Notes: generated by a model not told the origin, from the letters alone. Shown: positions 35,516-44,835, counted from the first letter of the stretch. The stretch is DNA of 64,000 nt from UBA7328 sp965247965 (GCA_965247965.1 OZ252053.1:3534001-3598000), one strand, 5' to 3'. Numbers and translations: made by a program.

Positions 35516-36883
35516 ATGGCAACACCACAAACAGTAGCATTTCACACCTTAGGATGTAAGCTGAATTATTCTGAGACATCGACTATCCAACGCGAGTTCG
35601 AGGAACGAGGATTTAGTGCTTTGCCCTTTGAAGCGGCAGCTGATGTATACGTGATCAATACCTGTTCGGTTACTGATTTTGCGGATCGGAAATGCCGAGC
35701 TGCGGTGAGAAAAGCACTTAAGAATTCTCCCGATGCTAAAGTCATCCTGGTAGGATGTTATGCTCAACTGAAGCCACATGAAATATCTGAAATTCCCGGA
35801 GTTGATTTAGTGCTTGGAGCAGATGAGAAATTTAATGTAGTCAATTATGTAGACGGCCTATCCAAATCACCATCCAAGGGTTTGGTCAAAGCAGGTAAGA
35901 TCAACGAAGTCAATTCCTTCGAGGAAGCATTTTCCTTTGGCGACCGAACGCGAACATTTCTAAAAGTGCAAGACGGTTGCAATTATAAATGTACATTTTG
36001 TACGATTCCGTTGGCGAGAGGAGCAAGTCGAAGCAGTACATTACAAAAAGTAGTCGAAAACGCCAAAGAAATTGCAGCCATGGGCACTAAGGAAATAGTG
36101 CTTACGGGTGTCAATATCGGAGACTTTGGTTTGGGAACCGAAGTAATCGAAGGAATGCGCACAAAGAAACAAGCTTGCTTCATCGATCTAATTCATGCTC
36201 TTGACAATGTCCAAGGCGTAGAGCGGTTCCGAATCTCTTCCATCGAACCAAATCTATGCTCTCATGAGATAATAGAATTTGTGGCTGGTTCCCAAAAATT
36301 TGTCCCTCATTTCCACATGCCATTGCAATCGGGGTCAGATCGAATCCTCGCATTAATGAAACGACGGTACAAAAGATCACTTTACAAGGACCGAGTAAAA
36401 AAGATCAAATGCCTTATGCCACATGCATGCATAGGAGTGGATGTGATTGTAGGATTTCCTGGCGAGACGCTAAAGGATTTCAAAGAGACATTCGATTTTA
36501 TTTCTGATTTAGAGATATCCTATCTCCACGTTTTCACCTATTCGGAAAGGCCAAATACGCCCGCCGCAGAAATGCCTGATCAAGTACCGATGAACGAGCG
36601 AAGGAGAAGAAATGAAATCCTAAGAAGACTTTCGGAAAAGAAAAAAATGGCTTTCTATGAAAAGCATCTCGGACAAGGAAGAAATATACTTTTCGAAGAG
36701 AGCAAAGCGAAGAATACGATGACTGGCTTCACCGACAATTATATAAAAGTGTCGTTGCCATTCGACGAAAGTCTAATAAATACTATTCAAAAAGTACGGT
36801 TATTAGAAATTGCGCCCGGTGGACTTATCAATTCGCGCATTATCACGTCAACTGAGAAATCTGCCGTTAACCGCTTGCACTGA
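35516..36883 (+). CDS. mtaB: tRNA (t6A37) methylthiotransferase MtaB
   Basis: This 455-residue radical-SAM enzyme converts t6A37 to ms2t6A37 in tRNA. The N-terminal UPF0004 domain has Fe-S cysteines in HTLGCKLNYSE, INTCSVTDFAD and LVGCYAQLKP. The radical-SAM triad is in VQDGCNYKCTFCTIPLARG (CxxxCxxC). A C-terminal TRAM domain follows. The GCKLNYSE start and SIEP box (RISSIEPN) separate MtaB from MiaB and RimO. The last codons (KSAVNRLH) run into a short REP-like sequence that supplies the stop. Confidence 0.95.
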   Translation: MATPQTVAFHTLGCKLNYSETSTIQREFEERGFSALPFEAAADVYVINTCSVTDFADRKCRAAVRKALKNSPDAKVILVGCYAQLKPHEISEIPGVDLVLGADEKFNVVNYVDGLSKSPSKGLVKAGKINEVNSFEEAFSFGDRTRTFLKVQDGCNYKCTFCTIPLARGASRSSTLQKVVENAKEIAAMGTKEIVLTGVNIGDFGLGTEVIEGMRTKKQACFIDLIHALDNVQGVERFRISSIEPNLCSHEIIEFVAGSQKFVPHFHMPLQSGSDRILALMKRRYKRSLYKDRVKKIKCLMPHACIGVDVIVGFPGETLKDFKETFDFISDLEISYLHVFTYSERPNTPAAEMPDQVPMNERRRRNEILRRLSEKKKMAFYEKHLGQGRNILFEESKAKNTMTGFTDNYIKVSLPFDESLINTIQKVRLLEIAPGGLINSRIITSTEKSAVNRLH

Positions 36884-36898
36884 GCGCTGTCGAAGTGT
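36877..36898. repeat. Short REP-like inverted repeat at the mtaB 3' end
   Basis: CACTGAGCGCTGTCGAAGTG has CACT..AGTG ends around a GCGC core and resembles the abundant Bacteroidota CTTCGAC..GCTCAG repeats. The mtaB stop codon (TGA) lies within it. Confidence 0.45.
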
Positions 36899-36920
36899 CC
36901 ATCGTCTGCCGCTAGCCGTC

Positions 36921-37487
36921 TCAAAACATCAACCCTGCACTAACCGACAAAAATCGAAACTGCGAATTGTCCAAATCCTTAATCACTCCATCCAAGCCCA
37001 GTTCATATTCGATATCTAAAGTAAAAGGCCCGACGTTAGCGCCCACACCAAGGTCGAGATTCAGATAACCGTTCTTTATTTTATCGGAATCAAAATTCGC
37101 TCGCTCGCCATCAAAGGCAAGGAAATAATTGTAGCTCACCAGGCCTTTTAGCCGAATTTTAAACAGGCCCGTAAGCGCCAAAGGCGTCAGGCCTAATCCC
37201 AATCTCGGTTTGAGAATTTGAATAGCTGGATCGGTATCAAAAAAGTTAGTGCCGTCACGCGCTTCCTGGTTAAACCTCACATAATGGATTCCACTTAAAA
37301 CATATACACCATAACCCGCAATCTGCTGATCTATACCTATTCTCCAACCGCTGTGGCTGAAATTATCAGGGGTAAGGTCTTTCAGTTGATTCGTTCCTGA
37401 AAGCAATCCAAATTGTAAATGGGTCTGAGCAGAAAGAATTCCTGTAGACAGAGCAAAAATTAATGAGCAAAGAATTATCTTTTTCAT
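36921..37487 (-). CDS. Outer-membrane beta-barrel-type protein, unknown function
   Basis: This 188-residue protein has a signal peptide (KKIILCSLIFALSTGILSAQ). Alternating-hydrophobic strands end in an aromatic C-terminal residue (SAGLMF), as in small outer-membrane barrels (porin-family/OMP_b-brl). Loops such as FNQEARDGTNFFDTDP are acidic. No specific function is assignable. It is convergent with mtaB. Confidence 0.8.
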   Translation of the reverse strand: MKKIILCSLIFALSTGILSAQTHLQFGLLSGTNQLKDLTPDNFSHSGWRIGIDQQIAGYGVYVLSGIHYVRFNQEARDGTNFFDTDPAIQILKPRLGLGLTPLALTGLFKIRLKGLVSYNYFLAFDGERANFDSDKIKNGYLNLDLGVGANVGPFTLDIEYELGLDGVIKDLDNSQFRFLSVSAGLMF

Positions 37488-37661
37488 AACGATGATATTG
37501 ACTGTTTTTTAATCGGTCTAATATGCCATTTTGAACTAAAGACTGTTCTATTCTTTAAAATGTTGCAAGTCAGACATTGTTGTTTATGTCTGCTTAATGC
37601 CGGAATCAAAACGAATTAGGCTTACAAATAAGTATTTTCACGCTCTACTAAAGATTATTCG

Positions 37662-38822
37662 ATGTATCCCGATTTGTCCTACCTGCTCCATGACGTATTT
37701 GGCACACCGGTCGACAATGCATTTTCGATAGTCAAGACTTTCGGGCTTATGCTCGGCATGACATTTTTAGTATGCGCTTGGGTCCTCTATCTGGAATTGA
37801 AGAGAAAGGAAAAAGAGGGTCTGATAAAACCTCAGACCAGGACGACGACAATCGGGGCAGGCCCCAAATGGTCAGAAGCACTCATAAATGGTTTGGTTGG
37901 ATTTATTTTGGGATTGAAGCTGCCTTATATCCTCCAGAATTTTAGTGAGTTCAAAGCTGACGCTGCTGCTGTCATATTTTCGGGAAAAGGCAACATCGGT
38001 ATTGGTCTACTTGGTTTGCTTGTTTTCAGCGGATATGTGATATGGATGGGAATGAAGAACAAATTGGACAAGCCAAAAAACATAAAAGAAGTAATTCATC
38101 CTTATCAAAGGACGGGAGATATAATAATCATGGGCGCAATATCGGGCATTTTGGGTTCGCGGTTCTTTTCGATACTGGAAAATCTCGATTCTTTTTGGCA
38201 AGATCCTATAGGTCAGTTATTTAGCGGCAGCGGATTGACCGTTTATGGTGGTTTTATCTTAGGCTTTATTGCCGTTTTTTATCAAGTAAAAAGATACGGC
38301 ATCAAACCTATTCATATGATGGATGCTGCGGCTCCCGTGATGATGGTAGGTTATACGGTAGGAAGATTAGGTTGTCAACTTTCTGGGGACGGCGATTGGG
38401 GAATTGTGAATGAGGCTGTCAAACCTTCTTGGTTTATCTTTCCCGATTGGGCGTGGGCATACGACTATCCTCGGAATGTGTTGAATGAAGGAGTCAGAAT
38501 AGTCAATTGTGCGGGTGAGTATTGTTCTCGTCTTTCGCCGCCCGTATATCCTACCCCGGTTTATGAGATCGTTCTCGGTGCGATCATCATTGCGATTCTT
38601 TGGTTTTTAAGGAAGAGGATCAAGGTGCCTACAAAGCTCTTTTTTATCTTCTGTATTTTAATGGCCATTGAGCGATTTTTTATAGAATATATTCGAGTCA
38701 ATCCTAGGTATAATTATTTGGGATTCGAGTGGTCTCAGGCTCAATATATTTCTGTCGGGGTATTTCTTTTGGGAATAGTGGCGTTGATTGTTTTGAGTCG
38801 TAGGCCAACAACAGAAAATTAA
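37662..38822 (+). CDS. lgt: Prolipoprotein diacylglyceryl transferase
   Basis: This 386-residue inner-membrane enzyme transfers diacylglycerol from phosphatidylglycerol to the lipobox cysteine of prolipoproteins. The Lgt signature GRLGCQLSGDGDWG is near residue 235, preceded by GLTVYGGFILGFI and followed by the conserved YPTPVYE and FFIEYIRVNPRY segments. It is about 100 residues longer than enterobacterial Lgt because of larger loops, which is usual in Bacteroidota. It serves the many lipoproteins in this window (DUF4837, Bor-like and the paired lipoproteins at 50-51.6 kb). Confidence 0.94.
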   Translation: MYPDLSYLLHDVFGTPVDNAFSIVKTFGLMLGMTFLVCAWVLYLELKRKEKEGLIKPQTRTTTIGAGPKWSEALINGLVGFILGLKLPYILQNFSEFKADAAAVIFSGKGNIGIGLLGLLVFSGYVIWMGMKNKLDKPKNIKEVIHPYQRTGDIIIMGAISGILGSRFFSILENLDSFWQDPIGQLFSGSGLTVYGGFILGFIAVFYQVKRYGIKPIHMMDAAAPVMMVGYTVGRLGCQLSGDGDWGIVNEAVKPSWFIFPDWAWAYDYPRNVLNEGVRIVNCAGEYCSRLSPPVYPTPVYEIVLGAIIIAILWFLRKRIKVPTKLFFIFCILMAIERFFIEYIRVNPRYNYLGFEWSQAQYISVGVFLLGIVALIVLSRRPTTEN

Positions 38823-38838
38823 TGATAACGACGATCTA

Positions 38839-38870
38839 AGACCTCAAAGGTTTGGAAACCTTGGAGGTCT
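38839..38870. terminator. Hairpin between convergent lgt and glycosyltransferase genes
   Basis: AGACCTCAAAGG and CCTTGGAGGTCT form a 12-bp stem with one mismatch and an 8-nt loop. It lacks a strong T tract. Its right arm overlaps the stop codon of the minus-strand gene. Such AGACCT..AGGTCT hairpins are a common Bacteroidota intergenic repeat. Confidence 0.55.
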
Positions 38871-39984
38871 AACCAACTGACTCCAGCTGTTTCATCACCG
38901 TATCAGCGCTCTTATCCCACGAAAATTTTCTCCTCTGTTTTCCACCTTTCGAAATCAATGCCTCCACCAATTTCTTATCCGAATGTATTTTCAACATCGC
39001 TTGTGCAATGGCCTCCACATTCGTGGGATCTACCAGTAATGCGGCTTCGCCGGCAACTTCAGGCATTGATGAAGTGTTACTTGTGATCACGGGAACCTCA
39101 CAATGAAATGCCTCTAAAATAGGAATACCAAAGCCTTCGAAAAGTGTAACATAGCAAAGACATTTAGCGGCAGCCATCAAGGGTTCTACATTTTTTACAT
39201 TATTGAGAACTGCGATTTCTCGCTGGTACTCGGAATTGCCAATAGTCCTTTTTGTCGTACCGTACTTCCATGCCCATCTACCGACTATCAAAAGTTTTGT
39301 ACGGCTATTCGTTTTTGATTTATACAATTCGAACGCCTTTATGAGCTTTGTTACATTTTTTCTGGGATGGATGGCCCCGACAAAAAGAAAATAGTCGCAC
39401 CCATCACTGTATTTTTTTCGAACATGCACTTTTTCTCTTTCGCTGATGGGTTGAAAGGAATTACTGCAGCCATTGTGACATAGAAACGTTCTGCCTTTAG
39501 GAATGCAAAATTGGCGCACTACATCCTTTCTCGTAAAATCCGAAACGCAACCTATCTTATCGGCACTCCGATATATCTTCGGTACATTCTTCATAAAATA
39601 ATTGAGGTGACTTTTCTTTATATGTTGCGGAAAGTGCAGGTAAGCAAGGTCATGTGATACAATTACAGCCGGAACATTAACAGCCAAAGACAGGTAGGAA
39701 TCCGGCGAAAAAAATACGTCTGGTTCAATTCTTTTCAAAGCCCTCGGCACAGCCCATTCAAACCATAAATGCCAGAGAATCGGGTGTCTCGCGGGTGGAA
39801 GCAAAACGTGGTGGGTGACATTTGGGCCGTAAATAAAATCCTGATGATAAGGCCGATCAAAAAAGAAATGAAACTCGACATCAGGATTTTTCTCAACAAG
39901 CCGTTTACAAATTTCATGGCTGAATCGGCCTATACCTTCGAGCCTATCTTTTAGTAAAAATCGAGTATTGATCGCTACCCTCAT
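38869..39984 (-). CDS. GT4-type (family 1) glycosyltransferase
   Basis: This 371-residue GT-B glycosyltransferase begins MRVAINTRFLLKDRLEGIGRF. The C-terminal donor-binding half has FLFVGAIHPRKNVTKLIKAFE, and the EX7E motif lies in TLFEGFGIPILEAFHCEVPVIT, followed by SSMPEVAGEAALLVDP. The donor and acceptor are unknown, with a mannosyltransferase-like role typical for the family. It overlaps the preceding glycosyltransferase gene by 4 nt, so the two are translationally coupled. Confidence 0.9.
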   Translation of the reverse strand: MRVAINTRFLLKDRLEGIGRFSHEICKRLVEKNPDVEFHFFFDRPYHQDFIYGPNVTHHVLLPPARHPILWHLWFEWAVPRALKRIEPDVFFSPDSYLSLAVNVPAVIVSHDLAYLHFPQHIKKSHLNYFMKNVPKIYRSADKIGCVSDFTRKDVVRQFCIPKGRTFLCHNGCSNSFQPISEREKVHVRKKYSDGCDYFLFVGAIHPRKNVTKLIKAFELYKSKTNSRTKLLIVGRWAWKYGTTKRTIGNSEYQREIAVLNNVKNVEPLMAAAKCLCYVTLFEGFGIPILEAFHCEVPVITSNTSSMPEVAGEAALLVDPTNVEAIAQAMLKIHSDKKLVEALISKGGKQRRKFSWDKSADTVMKQLESVG

Positions 39985-41075
39985 CGCACCAATTTTTCAA
40001 ATACCGAATCATACAAAGCAATCACGTGATTCCAACGATATTTTTTGATGAAATCAATAAAAGGTTCTGTTTTCAGATATTTTTTCATTTCGATTATTTC
40101 GCAAAGTTTAGGCACCAAATTTTCCTCGTCACATAAGACTTCGTTATGAGTAGTCTCCGGTATGTGCTCAGGATACGCTAATCGTTTCGGGAGGACCGGA
40201 TAACATCCCGCGGCTATTGCCTCGACAACACTTATACCAAAGAAATCCTGGACGCCTGTGACCAAAAGTATATTGGCTTTGACTAATAGCTCATAATATT
40301 CTGTTTTGCTGTTTGCATATCCCCAATGAATGATTTCTTTTGACAGGTACTCTTTTGCCTCATCAAAAATTTCCGGTTTTTTCCGGTGAGATTTTCCCAA
40401 AACGATCAAGTCGAAATCCAACCCGCCATCTTTGAGCGTAAAAAGTGTTTTGAAGAATGAATTCGGGCCCTTGTCGTACTCCCATCGATGATTCCATAAG
40501 AAAGTGGGTTTGGCGTCATTCTTAGGATTTGCCTTGCCGAAATCTCTAGGATCAAAACCAATAGGAATGACTTCCGTTTTTTCTATCAAGCGCTTCGCTG
40601 AATTTGGAAATGAATTTTTTGGAAATTGGGTGAGAAATGGGGGTATTGCGTCGAGAAGAGAATTCTTATGGAAGTTAGAATTAAAAATCACTTTTTCGGC
40701 TACCAGTGCAGAACGAAAATTCATAAACCCATAGTGATGATCTCTTTCTTTTGGAATATCCCTGTCATCTGGCGACCATGGATAAGTAATTTGATTTTCG
40801 TGAAAATAAATGATCGTCGGAGGAATTTTGTATTGGGATAAATATCCCTTGAAACAGGGCAGATCGAGCATGTCTGTTACCAGCAAAAGATCGAATTGCT
40901 CGACTTGACTTCCTATTCTCCGAGCTATGTCCATGGTGCCGCCGATCATTTGCCATTTCCAATAGTTGGGATTGTCAGCGTAAATTTTAATCTGATGTGC
41001 AGAATATTTCTGAAGGCCATTTGCCCAATACTTGTGGCTTTCGTCAAAGAAGGGATCTATTAGAGCGATGTTCAT
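39981..41075 (-). CDS. DUF3524/GTDC1-like glycosyltransferase, candidate tRNA-queuosine mannosyltransferase
   Basis: This 364-residue GT-B protein has an N-terminal half that carries boxes of the DUF3524 family: IALIDPFFDESHKYWANG, YFHENQITYPW and SALVAEKVIFNSNFHKNS. The C-terminal half has FLWNHRWEYDKGPNSFF and DFFGISVVEAIAAGCYPVLP with the EX7E-like acid. Animal GTDC1 in this family mannosylates queuosine-34 of tRNA-Asp. A similar role here is inference, since bacterial members are less studied. It is the first gene of the pair with the GT4 gene and divergent from nadB with a 46-nt gap. Confidence 0.8.
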   Translation of the reverse strand: MNIALIDPFFDESHKYWANGLQKYSAHQIKIYADNPNYWKWQMIGGTMDIARRIGSQVEQFDLLLVTDMLDLPCFKGYLSQYKIPPTIIYFHENQITYPWSPDDRDIPKERDHHYGFMNFRSALVAEKVIFNSNFHKNSLLDAIPPFLTQFPKNSFPNSAKRLIEKTEVIPIGFDPRDFGKANPKNDAKPTFLWNHRWEYDKGPNSFFKTLFTLKDGGLDFDLIVLGKSHRKKPEIFDEAKEYLSKEIIHWGYANSKTEYYELLVKANILLVTGVQDFFGISVVEAIAAGCYPVLPKRLAYPEHIPETTHNEVLCDEENLVPKLCEIIEMKKYLKTEPFIDFIKKYRWNHVIALYDSVFEKLVR

Positions 41076-41094
41076 GCGATACGGCGCCTTAGCT

Positions 41095-41102
41095 TACATT
41101 TG
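41095..41102 (+). promoter_or_regulatory. Possible -7 box of nadB
   Basis: TACATTTG fits TAnnTTTG, and a TTC 21 nt upstream is one base off the -33 TTG. The nadB ATG is 19 nt downstream. Confidence 0.35.
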
Positions 41103-41121
41103 TTATTGTAATATACAAGAG

Positions 41122-42723
41122 ATGCTAAAAACAGACGTATTAATCATCGGAGCTGGAGTAGCCGGACTTTCAGCAGCTATCAAACTCGCCGAAGATAGAT
41201 CTGACATTCAAATATCGGTATTGACAAAAACACACACTGGTGAAAGTAACACGCGATGGGCTCAAGGAGGTATTGCAGCAGTGTGGGATTCTGACGTAGA
41301 TAATTTTGAAAAGCACATAGAAGATACCCTAGACGCAGGAGATGGAATTTGCGACCGCGAAATCGTCGAAATTGTCGTAAAAGAAGGAAAACAACGCGTA
41401 GAAGAAATCATTTCGTGGGGGACGAGATTTGATAAAGAAGATGATGGTTCTTACGATCTGGGTAAAGAAGGAGGCCATTCCGAAAATAGAATCCTGCACT
41501 ATAAAGACATCACTGGTTGGGAGATACAAAGATCACTCAATGAGAAAGTGAAGAACTACGAAAATGTAGAAATCTTCGAGCATTACTTTGCAATGGAGAT
41601 CATCACACAACATCACCTGGGAAGAAATGTAACACGCCTTACTCCTGATATAAATTGCTACGGAACATATGTGCTCAATCATAACACAGATGAGATCGAG
41701 ACCTTCAGTGCACGAGCCACCGTAATGTGTACAGGTGGCTCAGGTCAAATCTATCGCAACACCACAAATCCTGTAATAGCCACAGGAGACGGCATCGCCA
41801 TGGTGTATCGCGCAAAAGGCCGTCTTGCAAATATGGAGTTTATCCAGTTTCACCCAACCGCACTTTATAACACTACCGGTGAAAATCCTGACTTTCTTAT
41901 ATCGGAGGCCGTGCGCGGATTCGGAGGTATTCTTAAAACTTCTGGCGGCACAAAGTTTATGAAAAAATACGATAAACGTGGTTCGCTCGCCCCAAGAGAT
42001 ATTGTGGCGAGGGCAATAGACAATGAAATGAAGATATCGGGCGTCGACCACATGTACCTGGATTGTAGACATTTGAACCATGAAGAATTTCTGGAGCATT
42101 TTCCGACCATCTATGAAAAGTGCAAAAGTGTTGATATAGATGCATTTGAGCACATGATACCTGTCGTCCCGGCGTGTCATTACGGATGCGGAGGAATATG
42201 GGTAGATCAATATGGCAGAAGTTCCATTGACCATCTCTATGCGGCTGGGGAATGCACCTGTTCGGGCCTACATGGAGCTAATCGCTTGGCTTCCAACTCG
42301 CTATTAGAAGGACTTGTTTTTGGTCATCGCGTAGCCCTGGATATCGCAGACAGCATCGACTCAATAAAATATCAAAAAAAGCTGCCAAAATGGGATACCA
42401 AAGGCACCTCAGAACCGAAAGAAATGGTGCTGATCACTCAATCCTGGAAAGAGCTCAAAGAGACAATGAGCTACTATGTAGGCATCGTACGCACCAATAA
42501 GAGACTCAAAAGAGCCATGGATCGCCTGTGGATACTGTATCGGGAGACAGAAGACCTCTATCGCACTTCTAATATTTCTTCTCAACTTTGTGAACTCAGA
42601 AATCTTATTACCATTGCCTACCTTGTAACCAAAGCGGGCCAGATGCGTCACGAAAGCAGAGGCCTCCATTTTAATACGGACTATCCGGAGAAGTTTGGTT
42701 ACGAAGACGTGACGTGGATGTAA
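41122..42723 (+). CDS. nadB: L-aspartate oxidase
   Basis: This 533-residue FAD enzyme oxidises L-aspartate to iminoaspartate in de novo NAD synthesis. FAD-binding VLIIGAGVAGLSAAIKLAE is at the N-terminus, and SNTRWAQGGIAAVW is the catalytic-loop signature. HPTALYN, SEAVRGFGGIL and the ACHYGCGGIWVD and GLHGANRLASNSLLEGLVFG boxes follow. The start at 41122 puts the dinucleotide fold right after MLKTD. A longer frame exists upstream but lacks family similarity. NadA and NadC are not in the window. A palindromic repeat begins 7 nt after the stop. Confidence 0.95.
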   Translation: MLKTDVLIIGAGVAGLSAAIKLAEDRSDIQISVLTKTHTGESNTRWAQGGIAAVWDSDVDNFEKHIEDTLDAGDGICDREIVEIVVKEGKQRVEEIISWGTRFDKEDDGSYDLGKEGGHSENRILHYKDITGWEIQRSLNEKVKNYENVEIFEHYFAMEIITQHHLGRNVTRLTPDINCYGTYVLNHNTDEIETFSARATVMCTGGSGQIYRNTTNPVIATGDGIAMVYRAKGRLANMEFIQFHPTALYNTTGENPDFLISEAVRGFGGILKTSGGTKFMKKYDKRGSLAPRDIVARAIDNEMKISGVDHMYLDCRHLNHEEFLEHFPTIYEKCKSVDIDAFEHMIPVVPACHYGCGGIWVDQYGRSSIDHLYAAGECTCSGLHGANRLASNSLLEGLVFGHRVALDIADSIDSIKYQKKLPKWDTKGTSEPKEMVLITQSWKELKETMSYYVGIVRTNKRLKRAMDRLWILYRETEDLYRTSNISSQLCELRNLITIAYLVTKAGQMRHESRGLHFNTDYPEKFGYEDVTWM

Positions 42724-42729
42724 TTTGCT

Positions 42730-42832
42730 GAGGTGGGACGCCATCAACAACCGTGGTCCGAATGGGGCTCTTTGGGTGGGTTCCTGCTGGCCTTCTGGCT
42801 TCCGGACACCATTTGTTGTCAATGGCGTCCTC
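42730..42832. repeat. GGACGCCAT palindromic repeat, long form (~103 bp)
   Basis: The left end GAGGTGGGACGCCATCAACA and right end TTGTCAATGGCGTCCTCGCC are near inverted copies around GGACGCCAT. Inner arms GGTCCG and CGGACACC give further pairing. A shorter inverted copy is at 46741-46790. The right end covers the last codons and stop of the hicB-like gene. Confidence 0.6.
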
Positions 42833-43022
42833 GCCTATGACGTTTCTCATCTCGTTTCGAAAGCAATTTTAACACTTTCAGATTTTCCATAAGGTTTTCT
42901 TCAGCTTCGTCCATCGTTTTTCCTTCGGCGGTAATGCCGTCAATTTCAGGTATATGGGCAGAGAATGTTCCGTCTGGATTTTCATCAAATACAGCGGTTA
43001 ATTTGTATTCGTCAAAGAGCAT
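42819..43022 (-). CDS. HicB-like antitoxin domain protein, no HicA partner
   Basis: This 67-residue protein has the HicB beta-alpha-beta fold signature (YKLTAVFDENPDGTFSAHIPEIDGITAEGKTMDEAEENL). No helix-turn-helix or ribbon-helix-helix follows. The last residues (HRRGRH) are encoded by the GGACGCCAT repeat, so the original C-terminus may have been replaced. No HicA-type toxin frame lies on either side. It may be a remnant or a stand-alone HicB-fold protein. Confidence 0.75.
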   Translation of the reverse strand: MLFDEYKLTAVFDENPDGTFSAHIPEIDGITAEGKTMDEAEENLMENLKVLKLLSKRDEKRHRRGRH

Positions 43023-43040
43023 GTTTCAAGAAGTGCATTG

Positions 43041-43077
43041 ATGTTTTTACCAGAGTATGAACCGCTGGTAAAAACAT
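43041..43077. promoter_or_regulatory. Strong hairpin upstream of the hicB-like gene
   Basis: ATGTTTTTACCAG and CTGGTAAAAACAT form a perfect 13-bp stem with an 11-nt loop, 19 nt upstream of the start codon. It could be an operator for autoregulation or a terminator for the opposite strand. Confidence 0.5.
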
Positions 43078-43222
43078 GTTTTATTAGTTTTTTAATACAT
43101 TTTACAGTAAGATGAATTGAGGGGGAAGACACCGGTGCAAATATAATACCGTTTAAATTGATTTGTCATTGATTTAGAGTGCGAACAGGAACAATTAAAA
43201 GCATATCGAGAAGTAGTGATAG

Positions 43223-44577
43223 CTAATGGTCAACACTGGTCCGCGGAGTAGGTATCAACATTAATTCTTTTTGCCGGCCATCCAGGAAGTAGAAATCCTC
43301 TCCGTCAAATACTCCATCTTCTTCCAGCATAATTCGTACTATTTTGTCATCCCATTCCGACACTGCAGTGGCTGCAAATAGTTCGATTGAATAGGCCGTA
43401 TTTTCATAAAGCGGATAATCGCCAGTTCCTTTTACTCCTTGTTGTTTGTCCCACATGCCTATGGTCGGGCCGGCAGCATGGCCATGAAAGCCGATCGGAT
43501 GCGTATAGATGGATGCATTCAAACGTTCCGCTTTCGCCTGATCTAAAGAAGCTTTTAAAATTTCATTGCCTGTTCTTCCCTTTTTAGAAAATTAGCGGTA
43601 AGGATGTCCTGGACTCTGTTGCCATTGCGAAAGGCGCTTTTTAATCCTTCCGGGGCATCGCTTTCTCCAGACCTAAGCACATAAAAATGTTGTTGTTGAT
43701 CAGTATTGAGTCTTAAATAAGTAATTCCAAAATCTACATGAAGGAGGTCTCCTTGTTTGATGACATCTTTCTCAGGTCTTCGCGAAAATGACCTGAGAAA
43801 TTCATTATTGCCCCTGGCAGCTCTTTGCACCGAAACGGAAGGATGAAACCAAGTCTTCAGACCTAGGTCAGCAACTCTTTGGCGCAAAGCCCATATGACA
43901 TCATCGGTAGTCGTAATGCCCGGATGAATAACTTTTTCAGATAAGCCTTCGCGAAGGATGAGATGAGCCATTCTGCATATCATCGGATAAATTTCTAACT
44001 CGCGTTCAGATCTTGTCTCCAACCATGCAATAGCGAGATTTTGAGCAGAAACGATTCGATCCTTGAACTTTCCCGGAAGAAGAGTCATGAATTCTTCGTG
44101 TTCGGTATGTACAAGCCCATCTGCTAAACCGAAATCCTTTGAAATGTTCAATTCTATTTTTTCTGGATTTTTCTCTTTTATAAGTTCCACTAAAGCTTCC
44201 CATTGATTTGGATACACATCGATGTTCCATTGGCCTTTTAACAATTTTCCTACGCTGTATCGTGCCATTGCGATTTTTTCCAATTCTTGTCCGCGTCGAT
44301 AAAAAACCATAATTGTCCTCCGCCTTGCGGAAAGCCATGTGCTGGGCAGCATGGTTTTCATTACCGGGTCTTCGTTGTACTCACGTGATATAATTATCCA
44401 CATGTCGATGCTTTCCCTTTTCATCAATATGGGAAGGAGGTTGTCGAGGCGATCTTCGAGAATTTCGTCAATCACACGAGCTTGTTCTCTTTTTGAAAGG
44501 AGTTCTGGAAGGATGTCTTTTTGGGCGTGGAGTAGTACGCAGAAGAGGATAAAAGCAAGGGTCAGCAATTTTTTCAT
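43223..44577 (-). pseudogene. Secreted M24-family metallopeptidase broken by a frameshift
   Basis: The frame from the ATG at 44575-44577 has a signal peptide (KKLLTLAFILFCVLLHAQ) and an M24 'pita-bread' domain with metal ligands in LLHVDFGITYLRLNTD. It leaves frame at ANFLKREEQAMKF (stop at 43555). The correct continuation GRTGNEILKASLDQA..NASIYTHPIGFHGHAAGPTIG is in another frame and runs to 43223. Adding one A to the A5 run at 43581-43585 (minus-strand AAAAA) restores LKKGRTGNEILK. Relatives are Xaa-Pro aminopeptidase-like. The lesion is a homopolymer slip, either real or a sequencing error. Confidence 0.85.
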
Positions 44578-44584
44578 CAGCAAC

Positions 44585-44788
44585 TCAATTTACATTTGAT
44601 TTCGAAGGTCTCTTGATACCTGAATAAATCAATAACATTCCAATTATGAAAATAATAATTTTCCCCCACACGAACCCTTGGCCGTATCTTGTCAATTCCA
44701 TGTAGTCTAATGCGTATCGACCTAGAGAAATACCAGAGACAACCACTAGCTCTACACCAACAAAAAGAAATGCAAATTTCTTTAACAT
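44585..44788 (-). CDS. Small membrane protein, unknown function
   Basis: This 67-residue protein has two hydrophobic segments (FAFLFVGVELVVVSGISLG and IIIFIIGMLLIYSGI). It lies between the Bor-like gene and the M24 gene on the same strand and ends 8 nt before the peptidase ATG, so it is probably part of the same transcript. No family is recognised. Confidence 0.6.
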   Translation of the reverse strand: MLKKFAFLFVGVELVVVSGISLGRYALDYMELTRYGQGFVWGKIIIFIIGMLLIYSGIKRPSKSNVN

Positions 44789-44835
44789 CTGAATAGAATC
44801 TACCTACGAACAAGATATGTTACGAAAGACTTTCG

